NCBI GenBank assembly: GCA_029990175.1
Contig: JARKIP010000038.1
Span: forward strand, 23,815,501 to 23,879,500
DNA length: 64,000 bases
Direction: 5' to 3'
Origin: Petunia secreta
Taxonomy: Eukaryota > Streptophyta > Magnoliopsida > Solanales > Solanaceae
Notes under the pieces: model-generated
What the model was told of the DNA's origin: nothing
What the model saw: the letters and a program-made list of their open reading frames with translations, nothing else
The model's database searches: none
Part shown: piece by piece, positions 61,896 to 64,000 of the stretch
How positions within the stretch are numbered: the stretch's first letter is position 1
Layout of the letters: each line of letters starts with the position of its first letter
Program-made: the position numbers and the translations under genes

Positions 61896-62453
61896 TGTAT
61901 GGGCCTAAATCAGTTTTAGGTACACAAATCGAATTTGGATTCGAATATAAGCAGATCTTTGTATCAAAGTTTGAATAAAGGCACAAAATGGACGTAAATG
62001 CGTAAAAGTAACTTGGTTTCAATATATGGATATTGAGTACAAATTTGGGCAGAGTTTCGGTATATATTTCTGGATGCCCGTTACATAAAATGAGCTACTA
62101 TTTATAGATACAAGCCTTGCCCACGATCTCCACTATCTGCTACCATGTTGTCCCACGATCCTGGTGTGAAGTGGCTGAGTTAGTGGGGTGAGGTAGTGGG
62201 CTGCAAAGCCGCTTGAACCGAGGAGGATCCACCGAGGTGAGAGTTGACGACCTCGGTGGCTTGGCCCTGTTGCTTGACTGAGGTGATGGTTACCGAAGCT
62301 CAGCTCGCGGCTCGCCTTCAGTAACGCATCTTCGGTTTCAAGGCCTCGGCGATTCGCTCGATCGCTTCGGCGGTTGCTTAGTCGGGACGTGTTCGGTCGT
62401 TCAGATTTGCATGACCGGGGCGAATCGCCGCGGGTCGATTTTTACCCAATACA
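61896..62453 (-). repeat. 5' LTR of the Tat element
   Basis: 558 bases, near-identical to 48588-49135. The primer-binding site lies directly to its left at 61876-61895 (minus strand). Confidence 0.92.
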
Positions 62454-62710
62454 TATATATACAAACTTTGTATATCATTGTATGCACCATGTATATATTT
62501 ATATATTTATGTATGTATATCATTTTATATACATCAATATACATGAATATATACATGTATATAGAAATTGAGTATATTTTGACTAAAGTGTTATGTTTGT
62601 ATGTTATATATTTCAAAATCTTTTAACAGTATAGTATGTTTTGTAAGAATGATTCCTAAAACCTCTATTAGAATAAAAATCACATATATAACAAAAAAGA
62701 TAATCGATTA

Positions 62711-62743
62711 GGCCCGTGTTGTGCACGGGCGTACAAATCTAGT
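62711..62743 (+). mobile_element. Helitron 3' terminus
   Basis: A 7-base stem GCCCGTG / CACGGGC (62712-62718, 62724-62730) with a 5-base loop is followed after eight bases by CTAG (62739-62742) and then T. A hairpin 8-12 bases before CTRR, with insertion at A|T, defines plant Helitron 3' ends. The 5' end is not certain. A TACTTTACTATATTAGAAG block near 46937 is a candidate, in which case the LINE fragment and the Tat element lie inside the Helitron. Confidence 0.65.
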
Positions 62744-62773
62744 ACTAAGTAAAAAGGCTTAAAGACTGATTTC

Positions 62774-62958
62774 AGAGGCGGACCTATGTGGTGAATTCGG
62801 GTGCACCGGCACCCGGTGATTTCGGCAAAAATTCTATATGTGTAGGTATAAATATCTCAAAAATTAAATATTTATAGTACTTGGCATCCGAAGAAATTGA
62901 CATATCTACATTAAATTCAGTAGTGCCCCTGTCATACTCAAATTCTAGGTCTGCCTCT
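62774..62958. mobile_element. Small MITE with AGAGGCGGACCTA termini
   Basis: 185 bases; the left AGAGGCGGACCTA pairs with the right TAGGTCTGCCTCT on the other strand with one mismatch. I could not define a target duplication. Noncoding. Confidence 0.6.
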
Positions 62959-62959
62959 A

Positions 62960-63256
62960 ATTGATTTGACCAGCTTTTAATCCAACTCAAACACCCTCCG
63001 AGTTGTTTGCTTAGTTAGAGAGATGTTGTGTGTATTAGATAAAAAAAATAAAATAGAAAATAATATTGAGTCGATCACTGTCCAAAGAAACCCATCACCA
63101 ACAAGAAAATTAATGCGTTGTCTGATCTGTTTATTTTTGCTTCTATTAATGCAGCGTTAAATGTAAGGTTTGACCGTTGAATCTAAGGTTTCCTTCTAAA
63201 AACTTTCTTCACCGACAATTTTGTGTGTAGCATGGCTTTAATAGTTGATCATTTAC
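62960..63256. other. Upstream region of the UGT gene
   Basis: AT-rich DNA without an ORF. It is the likely promoter region of the gene starting at 63347; no specific cis-element beyond the TATA box can be supported by eye. Confidence 0.5.
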
Positions 63257-63264
63257 TATATAAA
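63257..63264 (+). promoter_or_regulatory. TATA box of the UGT gene
   Basis: TATATAAA in the context ACTATATAAAAACAAG, about 83 bases upstream of the ATG, which leaves room for a ~50-base leader. Confidence 0.65.
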
Positions 63265-63346
63265 AACAAGCAATGTTGAAACCATAGTGTAACTCCTAAA
63301 CAGACCAAATTCTCTGAATCTTTCAACTAATAAAATTTTACCAACA

Positions 63347-64000
63347 ATGGCTGTTCCTACACTGCAACCACATTTTGTACTATTTCCTTTCATGGCACAA
63401 GGCCACATGATTCCCATGATTGACATTGCGCAACTATTGGCACAGCGCGGAGTTACAATCACAATTCTTACTACACACCTGAACGCCACTAGATTTGACA
63501 CAGTTATCGCTCGTGCAGTAGAGGCAGGACTAAAGATTCAGGTTGCTCACCTCTATTTTCCAAGCAAAGAGGCTGGACTACCTGAAGGGTGTGAAAATTT
63601 AGACATGCTTCCATCGATGGCTATGTCGATGAAATTCTTCGATGCTACGAGTAGGCTTCAGCCCCAAGTGGAAGAAATGATGCAAGAATTGGATCCTTCA
63701 CCGAGTTGCATAATATCTGATATGTGGTTTCCATGGACAACTAATGTTGCAAGACAGTTCAACATCCCTAGACTTGTTTTTCATGGGATGTGTTCCTTTT
63801 CTTTATTGTGCTTACACAATTTGAGAGGTTGGGAGGGGCTTGAAAAATTGGAATCTGATATAGAGTCTTTTCAAGTGCCTGGATTACCGGACAAAATTGA
63901 AATTAACAACACTCAACTTTCAAATCAGTTTAGTAGAGCAGACTCTGACTGGAATGAACTAAGTGATCAAATGAAGAAAGCGGAAGAAGAAGCGTACGGG
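63347..64000 (+). CDS. UDP-glycosyltransferase, family 73-like, 5' part (cut by window end)
   Basis: The ATG at 63347 (AACAATGGCT, a good plant start context) opens 218 codons that run out of the window. This is the N-terminal, acceptor-binding half of a family-1 glycosyltransferase, usually ~490 residues. His20 in FPFMAQGHMIPMIDIAQLLA is the catalytic base and Asp125 in IISDMWFPW its partner. The pattern around the His and the DMWFPW block points to the UGT73 group, often UGT73C-like. Such enzymes move glucose from UDP-glucose to flavonoids, hormones or terpenoids in the cytosol; the substrate cannot be told. The sugar-donor PSPG box would lie beyond the window. No stop or frameshift is seen. 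It is the only ordinary host gene here, with balanced codon use, and nothing in its 5' flank suggests operon-like partners. Confidence 0.93.
   Translation, partial: MAVPTLQPHFVLFPFMAQGHMIPMIDIAQLLAQRGVTITILTTHLNATRFDTVIARAVEAGLKIQVAHLYFPSKEAGLPEGCENLDMLPSMAMSMKFFDATSRLQPQVEEMMQELDPSPSCIISDMWFPWTTNVARQFNIPRLVFHGMCSFSLLCLHNLRGWEGLEKLESDIESFQVPGLPDKIEINNTQLSNQFSRADSDWNELSDQMKKAEEEAYG

Larger units (their letters stand above)
48583..62458 (-). mobile_element. Tat-lineage Ty3/gypsy retrotransposon with antisense gene
   Basis: Minus-strand element of 13.9 kb including a 3.2-kb solo LTR. LTRs are 61896-62453 (5' in its own direction) and 48588-49135 (3'), with TATAT duplicated on both sides. The LTRs differ by only about half a dozen substitutions plus one 11-base gap by eye, so it is the youngest large element here. 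The order gag, protease, RT, RNase H, second (archaeal-type) RNase H, integrase, then an antisense ORF, is the plan of the Tat lineage. The primer site AATTGGCGCCGTCAGTGGGG (61895 downward) fits an aspartate-type tRNA. The purine tract GAGGAGTGGGGGG adjoins the 3' LTR at 49136-49160. Confidence 0.92.

Overview
The window looks like nuclear DNA of a flowering plant. It is AT-rich, split by introns and packed with nested transposable elements. A Solanaceae species is most likely, judging from the 3' tail of a LINE (TTG repeats), the LTR families and the UGT73-type gene. That assignment rests on family knowledge, not on a search. The only ordinary host gene I can support is the 5' part of a UDP-glycosyltransferase, from 63347 to the window end.

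Layout. 1-5650 is intergenic DNA holding a ~0.65 kb direct duplication (1096-1794 and 4999-5648), one arm of a large inverted duplication (1910-4998; the other arm is 41902-44033), a non-autonomous hAT element (2352-3204, 8-bp TSD) and a PIF/Harbinger-type MITE (4393-4921, TTA TSD). From 5652 a decayed Ty3/gypsy element starts. Its protease region is split by a 12.8-kb Ogre/Tat-like element (7277-20038; LTRs 7277-9568 and 17294-20038; TSD CATAC/CATAT). The same sequence is then interrupted by a Ty1/copia element (20498-27459, TSD GATTT).

28.0-41.4 kb is the most unusual region. It is a Mutator-like (MULE) unit of the kind that carries Ulp1 proteases. It encodes a DUF1985/Ulp1 cysteine-protease gene with four exons (+), a GRF-zinc-finger plus membrane-anchor gene with two exons (+), two small minus-strand ORFs with their own TATA boxes, and a MuDR-type transposase with SWIM domain and zinc knuckle (-). 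The noncoding DNA of this unit, including every intron, is seeded with a short palindromic motif, GTTCSGAAC. I found at least 19 exact copies there and none elsewhere in the window.

41.9-48.5 kb is intergenic DNA with the second inverted arm, MITEs and a 5'-truncated LINE. 48588-62453 is a young Tat-lineage Ty3/gypsy element on the minus strand (TSD TATAT) with gag, protease, RT, two RNase H domains and integrase. It also has an antisense, five-exon gene with its own TATA box (49386-52294). A 3.2-kb solo LTR of the Ogre-like family (57197-60440, TSD TCCCC) sits inside its gag. A Helitron 3' terminus (hairpin plus CTAG) lies at 62711-62742, and a small MITE at 62774-62958 precedes the UGT promoter.

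None of the elements has an intact coding capacity. Many of the in-frame stops are TGA or TAG where the family normally has Arg, Trp or Gln, which fits C-to-T decay of methylated cytosines. The MULE is the least damaged: one stop and one frameshift in the transposase, one frameshift at the end of the protease.
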